Notes: a model not told the origin generated them from the sequence alone. Shown: positions 6,033 through 12,611, counted from the stretch's first letter. The stretch: DNA of 45,289 bases from a virus (IMGVR_UViG_3300023094_000016:1-45289), one strand, 5' to 3'. Program-made: numbers and translations.

Positions 6033-7112
6033 TCAATACTGAAGGGTGACGTTCGGGACGAGGCCGCGAACGAGATGGCCGACGATGGCCTGCGCCTGCT
6101 CGGTCGTGATGCCGGAGCACTCGACGAGTTCGGCAACGATGTTGTTGTTGACCTGCTTGCGATGGGCCTTGTCGGCATCACGGCGGCGCTGCTCTGCCTC
6201 TTCGGCTTCTTTCGCCCTGGCTATCCGCTGGCGCTCCGCTTCTGCCTTGCGGTCGGCTTCAGCCTTGGCCTCTTCGATGTCGCGGGCAGCCTGTGCTTTC
6301 GCTTCTTCGGCGCGGCGATCGGCGTCAGCAATGCGCTGTTCGGCCTCACGTGCAGCCTTGTCGGCAGCATCCTTGGCAACCTGCTCGATCTCCGCCTTGC
6401 GCTTCTCTTCAGCCAGACGCTCGTTCTCGGCGCGCTCAGCCTCGCGCTGCTTCGCCTCTTCGGCGGCTGCAATCTCGACCTTCTCCTGCTCAAGCTTGGC
6501 CTTGGCTGCGCGCAGTTCTTCAAGCTCGCGCGCGTCGGCCTCCTGCTTCTCGGCAGCTTCGATCAATCGGACGAGGGAAGCGGACGCATCGGCCTTAGCT
6601 ATAGCCGCGCGGTCTTCGAACTCTTCCCATGAAGCATCGACGAGCGTGTCCTCGACAGTAGCGAGAGCGGTCCGCAGTAGTGCTGAAGGCTGCCCTGTTG
6701 GGGTGGAGATCATGGCCAGCAGCGCGTCAAGCGCGGTCTGGTGCTTGTCGATGCGTGCCTGTTCCGCCGTCTCCCAGTCGGTGAGCGGCTGGCGAACGCT
6801 GGCCTGAAGCTTCTCCAGGCGCTCTTCGATCTTCGTGCGGGTCGCGTTCACCTTCTTGGTGTTCTCGCGCCATTCGCCCGTCAGGGCCAAGCCCTGCTTA
6901 TCGAGAGCGACCTTCGTCTTGGCGATCTTATGGGCGAGCGACTTGATGGCATCGCGGCCCGTCTTCGTCGTCAGGTCTGGCTTATGCTCCTCGACCTTCT
7001 TCAGGATGGCATCATAGAGCTTGTCGAATTCCTTCTCGTCGGTGAATGTCGCAACGTTCGGTACCGTCGGCAGGACAACGATCAGATCGGTAGAGGTGGC
7101 TTGATCAGCCAT
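6033..7112 (-). CDS. Long coiled-coil protein of the recombination cluster (DUF1351-like)
   Basis: A 359-residue protein. Residues 1-150 contain VPNVATFTDEKEFDKLYDAI and a helical domain with TKTGRDAIKSLAHKIAKTKV. Residues about 170-310 are an extreme Ala/Glu/Lys/Arg coiled coil. The C-terminal 45 residues are a small globular tail (VAELVECSGITTEQAQAIV). Proteins of this layout are common next to phage annealing proteins (DUF1351-like) and may help handle ssDNA. The coiled coil invites the name TolA, but there is no membrane anchor. The ATG at 7112 has AGGAGA at 9 bp. Confidence 0.75.
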   Translation of the reverse strand: MADQATSTDLIVVLPTVPNVATFTDEKEFDKLYDAILKKVEEHKPDLTTKTGRDAIKSLAHKIAKTKVALDKQGLALTGEWRENTKKVNATRTKIEERLEKLQASVRQPLTDWETAEQARIDKHQTALDALLAMISTPTGQPSALLRTALATVEDTLVDASWEEFEDRAAIAKADASASLVRLIEAAEKQEADARELEELRAAKAKLEQEKVEIAAAEEAKQREAERAENERLAEEKRKAEIEQVAKDAADKAAREAEQRIADADRRAEEAKAQAARDIEEAKAEADRKAEAERQRIARAKEAEEAEQRRRDADKAHRKQVNNNIVAELVECSGITTEQAQAIVGHLVRGLVPNVTLQY

Positions 7113-7323
7113 GACGGACATTCTCCTGATTTTCGATGGCTCGGTGCTTGAGCTGGGTTTCGGCCTGAGACAAAGCCCAGAGGCCCGCGACTGCAAAAAG
7201 GATGATGACGACAACCGCCTGATTGAGACCGGCGATCATCTGCCGGCGTTCGGCTTCGATCTTCTCGTTGATGGCCTTGGCGCGATCGACGAAGGACTGT
7301 GCGGCTTCGAGGTGCTGGCTCAT
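7105..7323 (-). CDS. Small single-span membrane protein, 72 aa
   Basis: An N-terminal amphipathic helix (residues 1-30) is followed by one clear transmembrane segment (AVVVIILFAVAGLWALS, about residues 36-52) and a short charged tail. The function is unknown. The stop overlaps the next start by 8 bp, and the start overlaps the upstream gene by 4 bp. It is unusual among otherwise soluble recombination genes. Confidence 0.6.
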   Translation of the reverse strand: MSQHLEAAQSFVDRAKAINEKIEAERRQMIAGLNQAVVVIILFAVAGLWALSQAETQLKHRAIENQENVRHG

Positions 7324-7862
7324 GCTTCACCTGCCTTCACCAGAGCTCGGCATTCATCCATTGTGACGCGATGAGACACGCCTTCGCAGTCTTGGTAGAG
7401 GCTGCAATAGTCCGCATCCGCTGGCGCTTCAGACAGAACGATCCGTGCTATCTTTGCGAACGGTTCCAGCGCCTCGCGAAGCTTGGCTATCTCCGCCTCC
7501 TTGGCGGCGAGGGCTTGGCGCTGTTCGCGCAGAGCGGCGTAGGGATCTCGCTCCATCTTGTTGAGGTCACCTTTGGGCAGCATCGCATCAAACGACCACC
7601 CATCCATGTCTTCAACCAGATCACGCAAGCGGTCGGCGTGATTAGTGCTGCCGAAGTATGACCGATCGCCCTCATCCTCAACGTGATCAACGACGTTCTG
7701 GACAGTCTGGCGAGCGTCATCCAGTAGGACGATGATGGAGCGATACTTCCCCTTGAACAGGTTCCGTTCCGCTTCGATGCGTTCGATCACGGTACCGCGC
7801 CGATCCATCTCAGCCGCGATTTCGTCAACGGATGCCTGACGGCTTGAATGAACAATGGTCAT
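7320..7862 (-). CDS. Hypothetical coiled-coil protein, 180 aa
   Basis: Starts at the ATG at 7862, which forms TGATG with the upstream stop. It has a helical N-terminus (VDEIAAEMDRRGTVIERIEAE), a middle with HVEDEGDRSYFG and DMDGWSFDAML, and a coiled coil (REQRQALAAKEAEIAKLREALEPFAKIARI). A C-terminal Cys/His segment (YCSLYQDCEGVSHRVTMDEC) may bind metal. Similar ead/Ea-type phage proteins have a coiled coil ending in LREALEPFA, but their role is unknown to me. Confidence 0.65.
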   Translation of the reverse strand: MTIVHSSRQASVDEIAAEMDRRGTVIERIEAERNLFKGKYRSIIVLLDDARQTVQNVVDHVEDEGDRSYFGSTNHADRLRDLVEDMDGWSFDAMLPKGDLNKMERDPYAALREQRQALAAKEAEIAKLREALEPFAKIARIVLSEAPADADYCSLYQDCEGVSHRVTMDECRALVKAGEA

Positions 7863-8194
7863 CAGAAATCCTCCCGCATCATCTCTCGCTTGGCGTCGGC
7901 GGCGTCGTCGAGCGCTGCCTCGTGCTGTTCGGAAGCTTCGGCCATCAGCCAAGCCTTGAAGCTTTCAGTGCTGGTGATGCGATCCTCGATCGACCACGGC
8001 AGGTCGATCAGGCCGCTGCCATCCTCGAACGAGACCTTGTTGACCTCGACGCTCGGCTCTTCACCCGGCTCGGTCAGTGTCTGCTTGCAGCCGGGATGAA
8101 CCGTGAAGGCAACCGACATTTTGAGGTTCACCTCTGTGCCGCAGCTATCGCCTGTGATGGTGACGGTCTGGAAGGTGTGGAATTTTCGGGTCAT
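7862..8194 (-). CDS. Hypothetical protein, 110 aa
   Basis: The N-terminal half is beta-rich (FHTFQTVTITGDSCGTEVNLKMSVAFTVHPG) and looks like a small beta sandwich. The C-terminal half is helical and acidic (AWLMAEASEQHEAALDDAADAKREMM). No known motif is visible. It is coupled to both neighbours by short overlaps near the promoter-proximal end of the leftward operon. Confidence 0.6.
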   Translation of the reverse strand: MTRKFHTFQTVTITGDSCGTEVNLKMSVAFTVHPGCKQTLTEPGEEPSVEVNKVSFEDGSGLIDLPWSIEDRITSTESFKAWLMAEASEQHEAALDDAADAKREMMREDF

Positions 8195-8592
8195 ACCCGT
8201 TCCCCCGAGTTAAGCCGGATCAACGGGATAAGGCCGGGACGAGGGCGGAAGACAGGGACGGGCGCCGAAGCGGCAACATCATCCTTCCAGCAAGCCCAAG
8301 CTCGGCTGTCGCGAACGTAGGCAGGGAAAAGGCGATCGTCTTCGAGGCCGAATTCAGTGTTGTCGGCGCGGAAAAGCCACTGTTGAGCGACTTCCTCGGT
8401 GATGTCTTCCGACTTCATCGTCTCGGTGTTGATGCGGAAAATGCTCTGAACGCCCTCAGCAAACTCGTCGAGGATATGATCGACCTTGTAGGCCGTGCCG
8501 AAGAACGGGCTTTCCGTGATGAAAGGCTTGCCGCCGTTGATGCGTTCAATGGCGAAGTAGGTTTCGTTCGTTTCGATTATGTGCTTGCGCAT
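8191..8592 (-). CDS. First gene of the leftward operon, hypothetical 133 aa
   Basis: A 133-residue protein (MRKHIIETNETYFAIERING...) with ITEEVAQQWLFRADNTEFGL in the middle and a Pro-rich tail. No family is recognised. It is the promoter-proximal gene of the early left operon, starting about 40 bp downstream of the operator-controlled promoter at 8635-8663. Genes in this position often encode early regulators, but nothing in the sequence proves that. Confidence 0.6.
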   Translation of the reverse strand: MRKHIIETNETYFAIERINGGKPFITESPFFGTAYKVDHILDEFAEGVQSIFRINTETMKSEDITEEVAQQWLFRADNTEFGLEDDRLFPAYVRDSRAWACWKDDVAASAPVPVFRPRPGLIPLIRLNSGERV

Positions 8593-8630
8593 CGTCTCAT
8601 CCTCGTCGCCGGTGGCGTTTCGTTGATGAG

Positions 8631-8647
8631 TTGGACTTTAAATCCAA
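8631..8647. promoter_or_regulatory. Repressor operator 1 (overlaps pL -10)
   Basis: TTGGACTTTAAATCCAA is a near-perfect 17-bp palindrome. Its 13-bp core GGACTTTAAATCC matches the operators in the repressor-cro intergenic region at the outer GGA/TCC and the central A/T block. Confidence 0.65.
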
Positions 8648-8663
8648 TTAGAATGCGCGTCAA
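8635..8663 (-). promoter_or_regulatory. Leftward early promoter pL
   Basis: On the minus strand TTGACG (8658-8663, five of six to consensus) is separated by 17 bp from TAAAGT (8635-8640, four of six). The -10 lies inside operator 1 (8631-8647), and operator 2 (8671-8687) is just upstream of the -35. Repressor binding at both sites should shut the whole left operon. Confidence 0.6.
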
Positions 8664-8670
8664 TCTAAAA

Positions 8671-8687
8671 TTGGATTTATTTTCCAA
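8671..8687. promoter_or_regulatory. Repressor operator 2
   Basis: TTGGATTTATTTTCCAA carries the core GGATTTATTTTCC, identical over 13 bp to operator 3 at 10622-10634. It lies upstream of pL and also upstream of the rightward gene at 8750, so one site may control both directions. Confidence 0.65.
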
Positions 8688-8749
8688 AGCGACAAATCGA
8701 CTCGACTCACGCTTGATGTTCTGGCTTTTTAGAACGAAAGGAGAACAAA

Positions 8750-8986
8750 ATGGGCTATGCAGTACTAAGGTCAGCCGCGCCGTTCACGCTCCACATTAGG
8801 TGCGACAACTGCATGCGAGACAGCGAAAAGATGGTGGAGATGCCAGTTGGCGACGAGGTTCCGCGAGATGCGGAAGAGCTGATCGAGAGTGTATTTCTTG
8901 AAAAAATCCCGTTCCGTTGCCAGCCATGTGGTGGCGTCATCGGCAGACTGATCGGGATTAGCGGAGGTAATGCTTATGACTACTGA
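8750..8986 (+). CDS. Small zinc-binding protein, 78 aa
   Basis: A rightward gene in an otherwise leftward area, with a strong AAAGGAG before the ATG. Two Cys pairs, RCDNC (residues 18-22) and RCQPCGG (residues 56-62), suggest a zinc ribbon. The ends are beta-prone and the middle acidic. No family is recognised. The 160-bp region upstream contains operators 1 and 2, so it is probably also under repressor control. Confidence 0.65.
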   Translation: MGYAVLRSAAPFTLHIRCDNCMRDSEKMVEMPVGDEVPRDAEELIESVFLEKIPFRCQPCGGVIGRLIGISGGNAYDY

Positions 8987-9284
8987 GAGAGACGTGATCG
9001 AGTTCATCGTCGTGCCGCCCTATGAGCAGCGCGCAGCGGTAGCTGCCGCCAAGGAACGGTTTGAGCACTATCTGGGCAACAGGTTCCCCGGCTACAACTT
9101 CAAGATAGCAACGTTCGCGCCGGTGGGAGAAGAGGGGGAATTCTGCATCGTGCCGATAATGAATTTCCTCGGCGACGACGGGAAGAGCTACATGTGTTCG
9201 GAACCCAAACGCTGGGTGATGCAGGATATCGCCAAGGCCTGTAGGGAATTCGATCTGCATGGCTTAAGGCACTTTGCTGCATAG
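8976..9284 (+). CDS. Hypothetical protein, 102 aa
   Basis: Begins MTTERDVIEFIVVPPYEQRAA, followed by a helix and a beta-rich segment (YNFKIATFAPVGEEGEFCIVPI) and a helical C-terminus. The ATG at 8976 lies 8 bp after GGAGG and overlaps the end of the 78-aa gene, so the two form a small operon. An ATG at 8970 is too close to the ribosome site. Function unknown. Confidence 0.62.
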   Translation: MTTERDVIEFIVVPPYEQRAAVAAAKERFEHYLGNRFPGYNFKIATFAPVGEEGEFCIVPIMNFLGDDGKSYMCSEPKRWVMQDIAKACREFDLHGLRHFAA

Positions 9285-9299
9285 AAAAGAGCGGTACCC

Positions 9300-9581
9300 T
9301 TAAAGCCAACCGAACCCTTTTGCCATTAACCCAGCAAGGCCAACGGCGACCCCTATAAGTGCTCCAAACATGATCCGGAAGTCGGCCCGAGCGTCTGATC
9401 TCAGGTCGCGGAGATCCTGCTTAATCTCGGCAAGTGTGGCCTTGATATTATCAACGTCAGCTTCGACTTTGGCTATCCGTGCTTCCATACGTCCATCATT
9501 GCCACCGCCACCCCCAGAAGACAATGGGTTTGAAGGATGGTTATCGTTGCTGGTCGAGTAGATTTCGCTGACTTTAGCCAT
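9300..9581 (-). CDS. Coiled-coil membrane protein, 93 aa (XhlA-like layout)
   Basis: A Gly-rich linker (residues 20-30) is followed by a heptad-repeat coiled coil (RMEARIAKVEADVDNIKATLAEIKQDL split over residues 31-57) and a C-terminal hydrophobic span (IMFGALIGVAVGLAGLMAKGF). This layout resembles XhlA-type or similar coiled-coil membrane proteins. It lies in the immunity region, not the lysis cassette, so a role in superinfection exclusion or signalling is a possibility only. The start overlaps the upstream stop by 8 bp (ATGGCTAA). Confidence 0.65.
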   Translation of the reverse strand: MAKVSEIYSTSNDNHPSNPLSSGGGGGNDGRMEARIAKVEADVDNIKATLAEIKQDLRDLRSDARADFRIMFGALIGVAVGLAGLMAKGFGWL

Positions 9582-9882
9582 TGGATTGGAGCCATTCCCT
9601 GACGATACTAGCCGAGAAGAATTTGATGTATCCGCAGTTACGGCAATTAAGTGTATGCACGGGCATAACCTTGTCTGTCCACGCGCCTGGGATAACGCCG
9701 ATCTGCAAGTATGGATCGGGGCGGTAGTCGCCAACTGCTTGGCTGGTTCCCCAGTCATTCACATCACACTCTGGACACGGCTTCTCAGGAGCCTTGCTCG
9801 CCAAAAATCGAGTGAAATCCTGATGCGTTATGCGGCTGTTCTCATCTATCGGAATCGGTTCACGGCGATTTTCATCGGTCAA
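9574..9882 (-). CDS. Hypothetical Cys-motif protein, about 102 aa
   Basis: Two Cys pairs (CPEC about residues 36-39 and CRNC about residues 80-83) suggest zinc binding; the rest is unassigned. I chose the TTG at 9882 because AAGGGG lies 7 bp before it and it clears the repressor gene. The first ATG in frame (9918) overlaps the repressor by 20 bp and has no ribosome site. It is immediately downstream of the repressor and is probably expressed in the lysogen. Confidence 0.55.
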   Translation of the reverse strand: MTDENRREPIPIDENSRITHQDFTRFLASKAPEKPCPECDVNDWGTSQAVGDYRPDPYLQIGVIPGAWTDKVMPVHTLNCRNCGYIKFFSASIVREWLQSNG

Positions 9883-9898
9883 GTCACAACCCCTTGGT

Positions 9899-10615
9899 TC
9901 AAAAGCCTGGCATTTCATTCATGACGCGTCGAACGATGGCAATGACCTGAACGGTCACCCCGTCGTCAGCGTCATATTCACGTTTCACCACAATAGGCTT
10001 GTGCTTCGCGTTCGTTGATCGCGGATGGAATTCGGCGCGATCGGGAAAAACCTCAAGCTGTTTCACTGACCATTCGCGGAAGTGTCCGTCATCGCGGGTG
10101 CGCTCGACAACGACCACCATGCCGGATTTCAGTTCGACGAGGTGCTCGACATCTTCGTAGGACAGACAGACAAGGCGGTCGCCGGGAAAGATCGGGCGAG
10201 GGCGGAGATCATTCATGCTATCGCCGCTGCAGTCGAACACTAGCTGCCTGGCGTTCGGGAATTTCTCGTCCCTCGGCAGCATGATCTCGACAGGAGCGGA
10301 TTGATCGAACTCGTCGACCTCACGGAAGGCGCCAGCTTCGACAATACCGGCGACGCGGCCCGCCACCATGCCAACGGCTGAAAGCGATACCGTGCTTTCG
10401 TCTTCAAGCCCGTCACGAAGCCAGAGCAGCGGCTTACCCACTGCATCCGCGAGTTTCTCCATTACGTTTCCTCGCGGCTGCTCCGTATCGCCGCGCAAAT
10501 ATTTGTTGATGCTGTCATAGGAAACACCTGATGCTTCATGGAGCTCAGCCTTTCCCCAGCCGAGTTCATCCAACCGTTCTTGTAATCTTTGCCACCATTT
10601 CATGCTCGGCATCAT
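9899..10615 (-). CDS. LexA/CI-type phage repressor
   Basis: A 238-residue lysogeny repressor. Residues 6-65 form an XRE helix-turn-helix (KAELHEASGVSYDSINKYLRG with recognition helix YDSINKYL). Residues 85-235 are an S24 self-cleaving domain with a probable Ala-Gly cleavage site (A94-G95 in VEAGAF), catalytic Ser in CSGDSMND (S133) and Lys in SVKQLEV (K185). This predicts RecA-stimulated self-cleavage and SOS induction. There is no clear ribosome site before the ATG at 10615. An internal Met five codons in (10603) is an alternative. It faces the Cro-like gene across three operators. Confidence 0.9.
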   Translation of the reverse strand: MMPSMKWWQRLQERLDELGWGKAELHEASGVSYDSINKYLRGDTEQPRGNVMEKLADAVGKPLLWLRDGLEDESTVSLSAVGMVAGRVAGIVEAGAFREVDEFDQSAPVEIMLPRDEKFPNARQLVFDCSGDSMNDLRPRPIFPGDRLVCLSYEDVEHLVELKSGMVVVVERTRDDGHFREWSVKQLEVFPDRAEFHPRSTNAKHKPIVVKREYDADDGVTVQVIAIVRRVMNEMPGF

Positions 10616-10621
10616 ACTTTA

Positions 10622-10634
10622 GGATTTATTTTCC
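10622..10634. promoter_or_regulatory. Repressor operator 3
   Basis: GGATTTATTTTCC, identical to the core of operator 2. It lies 7 bp from the repressor start codon and so may autoregulate the repressor gene. Confidence 0.6.
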
Positions 10635-10639
10635 GTTTT

Positions 10640-10652
10640 GGATTTAACGTCC
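10640..10652. promoter_or_regulatory. Repressor operator 4
   Basis: GGATTTAACGTCC, the middle of three operators, spaced 18 bp from operator 3 and 22 bp from operator 5 (start to start). The outer GGA/TCC and the T-tract agree with the others. Confidence 0.6.
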
Positions 10653-10653
10653 G

Positions 10654-10680
10654 TTGCGTTTGGATTTAAAATCCTATAAT
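10654..10680 (+). promoter_or_regulatory. Rightward promoter pR, leaderless
   Basis: A perfect TATAAT at 10675-10680 lies 8 bp before the ATG of the Cro-like gene (10689), so transcription should start at or within about two bases of the start codon. The -35 is weak (TTGCGT at 10654-10659, 15-bp spacing). Operator 5 lies between the two boxes. Confidence 0.6.
10662..10674. promoter_or_regulatory. Repressor operator 5
   Basis: GGATTTAAAATCC, an almost perfect palindrome and the best match to the consensus. It abuts the TATAAT of the rightward promoter, so binding should block RNA polymerase. It differs at one position from GGACTTAAAATCC of the tRNA-Leu anticodon arm in attL and attR. Confidence 0.65.
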
Positions 10681-10688
10681 CATTTTCC

Positions 10689-10946
10689 ATGAGCACTTAT
10701 CGAACCATTCCCGAGATCACCAAGGACTGCGGCGGCGCTCGAAGGATCAGTGATGCCAGCGGCCCCTTGAATGAAAAGAACAAGCGCCCGCTGACGCACG
10801 ACGCTGTGTACAAGTGGGCGCTGACCGGAATCCCTGATCGCCATTGGCCGTTGGTGATGTCTCTGACCATCACGACTGCCGAAGAGCTGCATGCCGCTAA
10901 TTGCCTTGTGCGCGGAGTTGAGATCGCTGCGGAGCATGCAGCATGA
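10689..10946 (+). CDS. Cro-like helix-turn-helix protein
   Basis: An 85-residue protein divergent from the repressor. The segment LTHDAVYKWALTGIPDRHWPLVMSL (residues 35-59) is a Cro/YdaS-type helix-turn-helix in which KW...GIPDRHW is characteristic. It would bind the same operators and favour the lytic path. There is no ribosome site, and the -10 box is so close that the mRNA is probably leaderless, as for the lambda repressor transcript from pRM. Confidence 0.8.
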   Translation: MSTYRTIPEITKDCGGARRISDASGPLNEKNKRPLTHDAVYKWALTGIPDRHWPLVMSLTITTAEELHAANCLVRGVEIAAEHAA

Positions 10947-11596
10947 CCGACGCTCAAGGTATCCCCCGACTGCAGCTCAAGTCCATCGTGGAAAGAGTGG
11001 AGCGTTTGGAAGCGGAGATCGCTGATCTGAACGCGGACAAGTCCGACATCTACAAGGATGCCCGTGGCAACGGCTTCGACGTGAAGGCAATCAAGAAGGT
11101 CGTGTCGCGGCGCAAGCTCGACGACAACAAGCGCGTCGAGGAAGACGTCGTTTTCGAAACCTACTGGGACGCTATTCACGGAACTGGCCTCGTGCATGCA
11201 CACGCACGAGAAAACATTGAGGAATTTGACGCGGAAACGGGTGAAATCCTCGAAGGGGAGTCCGCAGGTACTGCGTATGGTCTCCCCACCAATCAGCCGG
11301 AAACGGCCCCGGAAGAAGCGGCACCTCACGAGGTTGCCGACGTCAACAGCGTCGAGAGCGTAAGCCCACAGGCTGAAACAGCCGCTACAGGCAGCATCGA
11401 CGCCAACACAGGAGGCGGTCATGTAACCGACGGTCGGAATGCTCAACCAGATCAGGCCGGTGGCCTCGTTCAACGCCCACCGGCCAAACCCCTCCGACCA
11501 CAATGCCGAAACCCCGGCGATCACTGCGGTGGATACGGAAGCACTCATTGCAACTCCTGTGTCCAAGCAGCGAAAGAAATCGAGGTGGCGGCATGA
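10943..11596 (+). CDS. GapR/DUF2312-like nucleoid protein with extended tail
   Basis: Residues 10-75 (LKSIVERVERLEAEIADLNA, DIYKDARGNGFDVKAIKKVV, SRRKLDDNKR) match the GapR/DUF2312 layout: a coiled-coil helix followed by a basic helical pair. GapR is an alphaproteobacterial protein that binds overtwisted A/T-rich DNA ahead of replication and supports topoisomerases. Known GapR is about 90 residues; here some 140 extra residues follow, first acidic and Pro-rich, then Cys/His-rich (CRNPGDHCGGYG, THCNSC, about residues 188-208), perhaps a zinc site. The start overlaps the Cro-like stop by 4 bp. A role in phage replication or host nucleoid take-over is inferred. Confidence 0.72.
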   Translation: MTDAQGIPRLQLKSIVERVERLEAEIADLNADKSDIYKDARGNGFDVKAIKKVVSRRKLDDNKRVEEDVVFETYWDAIHGTGLVHAHARENIEEFDAETGEILEGESAGTAYGLPTNQPETAPEEAAPHEVADVNSVESVSPQAETAATGSIDANTGGGHVTDGRNAQPDQAGGLVQRPPAKPLRPQCRNPGDHCGGYGSTHCNSCVQAAKEIEVAA

Positions 11597-11703
11597 CCCC
11601 CATCCTTCCATCCAATTCAACCGACGCAATGGCCCAACGCGCGATTGAACGCGGCGTCGGGCTCGATCGGAAACAGATTTCAAGACCGGAGAAATTGCCA
11701 TGA
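11593..11703 (+). CDS. Small protein, 36 aa
   Basis: MTPILPSNSTDAMAQRAIER and a short basic tail. GAGGTGG lies 5 bp before the ATG, and the ATG overlaps the upstream stop by 4 bp (ATGA). The stop overlaps the next start in the same way, so this is a convincing coupled mini-gene, though without known function. Confidence 0.5.
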   Translation: MTPILPSNSTDAMAQRAIERGVGLDRKQISRPEKLP

Positions 11704-11795
11704 GTGCATCGCTCATCTTCGCCATTGCCGGCGTAGCTCTTCTCTACATCCCGGCGGTCGCCTTCTTCCTTGGCACCCTCCGATACGCGGATTGA
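11700..11795 (+). CDS. Membrane micropeptide, 31 aa
   Basis: The whole peptide is essentially one hydrophobic helix (MSASLIFAIAGVALLYIPAV, then AFFLGTLRYAD). GGAG is 8 bp upstream, and the start overlaps the 36-aa gene by 4 bp. It could insert in the inner membrane and affect host physiology or superinfection. The function is unknown. Confidence 0.5.
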   Translation: MSASLIFAIAGVALLYIPAVAFFLGTLRYAD

Positions 11796-11820
11796 CGGCG
11801 CGGCACCCCTCCAGGCCCCG

Positions 11821-12063
11821 TCAACGCTGGTCCCGGTCATCCTCCTCCCGGCCGGGACCAGCAACCCTGATCCTCACCCGGTTGTTCTTGAGCCTCATAA
11901 CGACGGCTTGAACGACCGGCCCGAGACTTTCGAAAGGGGCCGACGACAGCGGCGGCATGTCGTCGGCGGCAGGGCGAGGCGGAACGGGTGCCCTGCGAAA
12001 CTGAACAATTTTGTCGTCTTTGGACGGAGTAGAAGATGAAAGCCGAGATTTCCGATCTGACAT
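11821..12063 (-). CDS. Possible antisense small gene, 80 aa
   Basis: A minus-strand frame (MSDRKSRLSSSTPSKDDKIV...) fills the gap between two rightward genes. AAAGGA lies 6 bp before the ATG at 12063. The sequence has a charged Ser-rich start, a Pro-rich middle (RAPVPPRPAADDMPP) and a basic end. It overlaps the 5' end of the AP2-HNH gene by 28 bp. The good ribosome site and lack of any plus-strand gene here favour it, but no family is recognised. Confidence 0.42.
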   Translation of the reverse strand: MSDRKSRLSSSTPSKDDKIVQFRRAPVPPRPAADDMPPLSSAPFESLGPVVQAVVMRLKNNRVRIRVAGPGREEDDRDQR

Positions 12064-12608
12064 ATTCATTCCTTTCAGAGTGCTTCCGCGTCGACGAACG
12101 CCGAGGCGTACTGATCTGGAACGAGCGACCAGAGAAGCATTTTTCTAGCGCCTTGCAGTGCGTTGGGTGGAACAAGATCTTCGCGGGCAAGGATGCCGGC
12201 TGGGTAAAGAACGGTCGGGAAGTCACTAAAATCAGGGAGAGGCAGTTCCAAACGCATCGGCTGATCTATGCGCTCTGGCACCGTATCAACCTGTGCGACG
12301 TGCCAAGAATCCTTGATCACGCTGATGGCAACCCTTTGAACAATCGCCCCTCTAATCTGAGAGAGGCGAGCAAGTTCGAGAACGCCTTCAACGCCCCTCG
12401 ATACGGCCACAACACCAGCGGTTTTAAAGGCGTCTATTTCGACAAGCGAGAGGGCGGTTGGGTGGCCACGATCACAGCATTCAAGGTGAAAATCTATCTT
12501 GGCATCTACGCAACGAAAGCTGAGGCCGGTGCGGCCTACTGCGGGGCGGCTCGAGTCATTCACAAAGATTTCTACCGAGAGAATCAGGAACCAGTTGCGG
12601 CAGCCTGA
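12036..12608 (+). CDS. HNH endonuclease with AP2 DNA-binding domain
   Basis: A 190-residue protein. Residues 60-120 hold an HNH_3-type nuclease (FQTHRLIYALWH, then LDHADGNPLNNRPSNLREAS with the catalytic His-Asp-Asn set). Residues 129-178 form an AP2-like domain (NTSGFKGVYFDKREGGWVAT, then a basic strand and KAEAGAAYCGAARVIHKDFY). Such AP2-HNH proteins are free-standing homing-type endonucleases, common in phages. It interrupts an otherwise coupled early operon and is flanked by non-overlapping spacers, which fits a mobile insertion. The ATG has GGAG upstream. Confidence 0.88.
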   Translation: MKAEISDLTYSFLSECFRVDERRGVLIWNERPEKHFSSALQCVGWNKIFAGKDAGWVKNGREVTKIRERQFQTHRLIYALWHRINLCDVPRILDHADGNPLNNRPSNLREASKFENAFNAPRYGHNTSGFKGVYFDKREGGWVATITAFKVKIYLGIYATKAEAGAAYCGAARVIHKDFYRENQEPVAAA

Positions 12609-12611
12609 GCC

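Noticed and set aside
5922-6632. Apparent membrane protein on the plus strand (Leu/Phe-rich)
   Set aside because: The hydrophobicity arises from reading Glu/Lys codons of the coiled-coil gene in reverse; no ribosome site.
6046-6807. 253-codon plus-strand frame in the coiled-coil gene
   Set aside because: Its Ser/Ala-rich sequence is the reverse reading of the Ala/Glu/Lys coiled coil.
6033-7112. TolA-type envelope protein annotation
   Set aside because: Similarity is only coiled-coil composition; no membrane anchor or TolA domain, and it sits among recombination genes.
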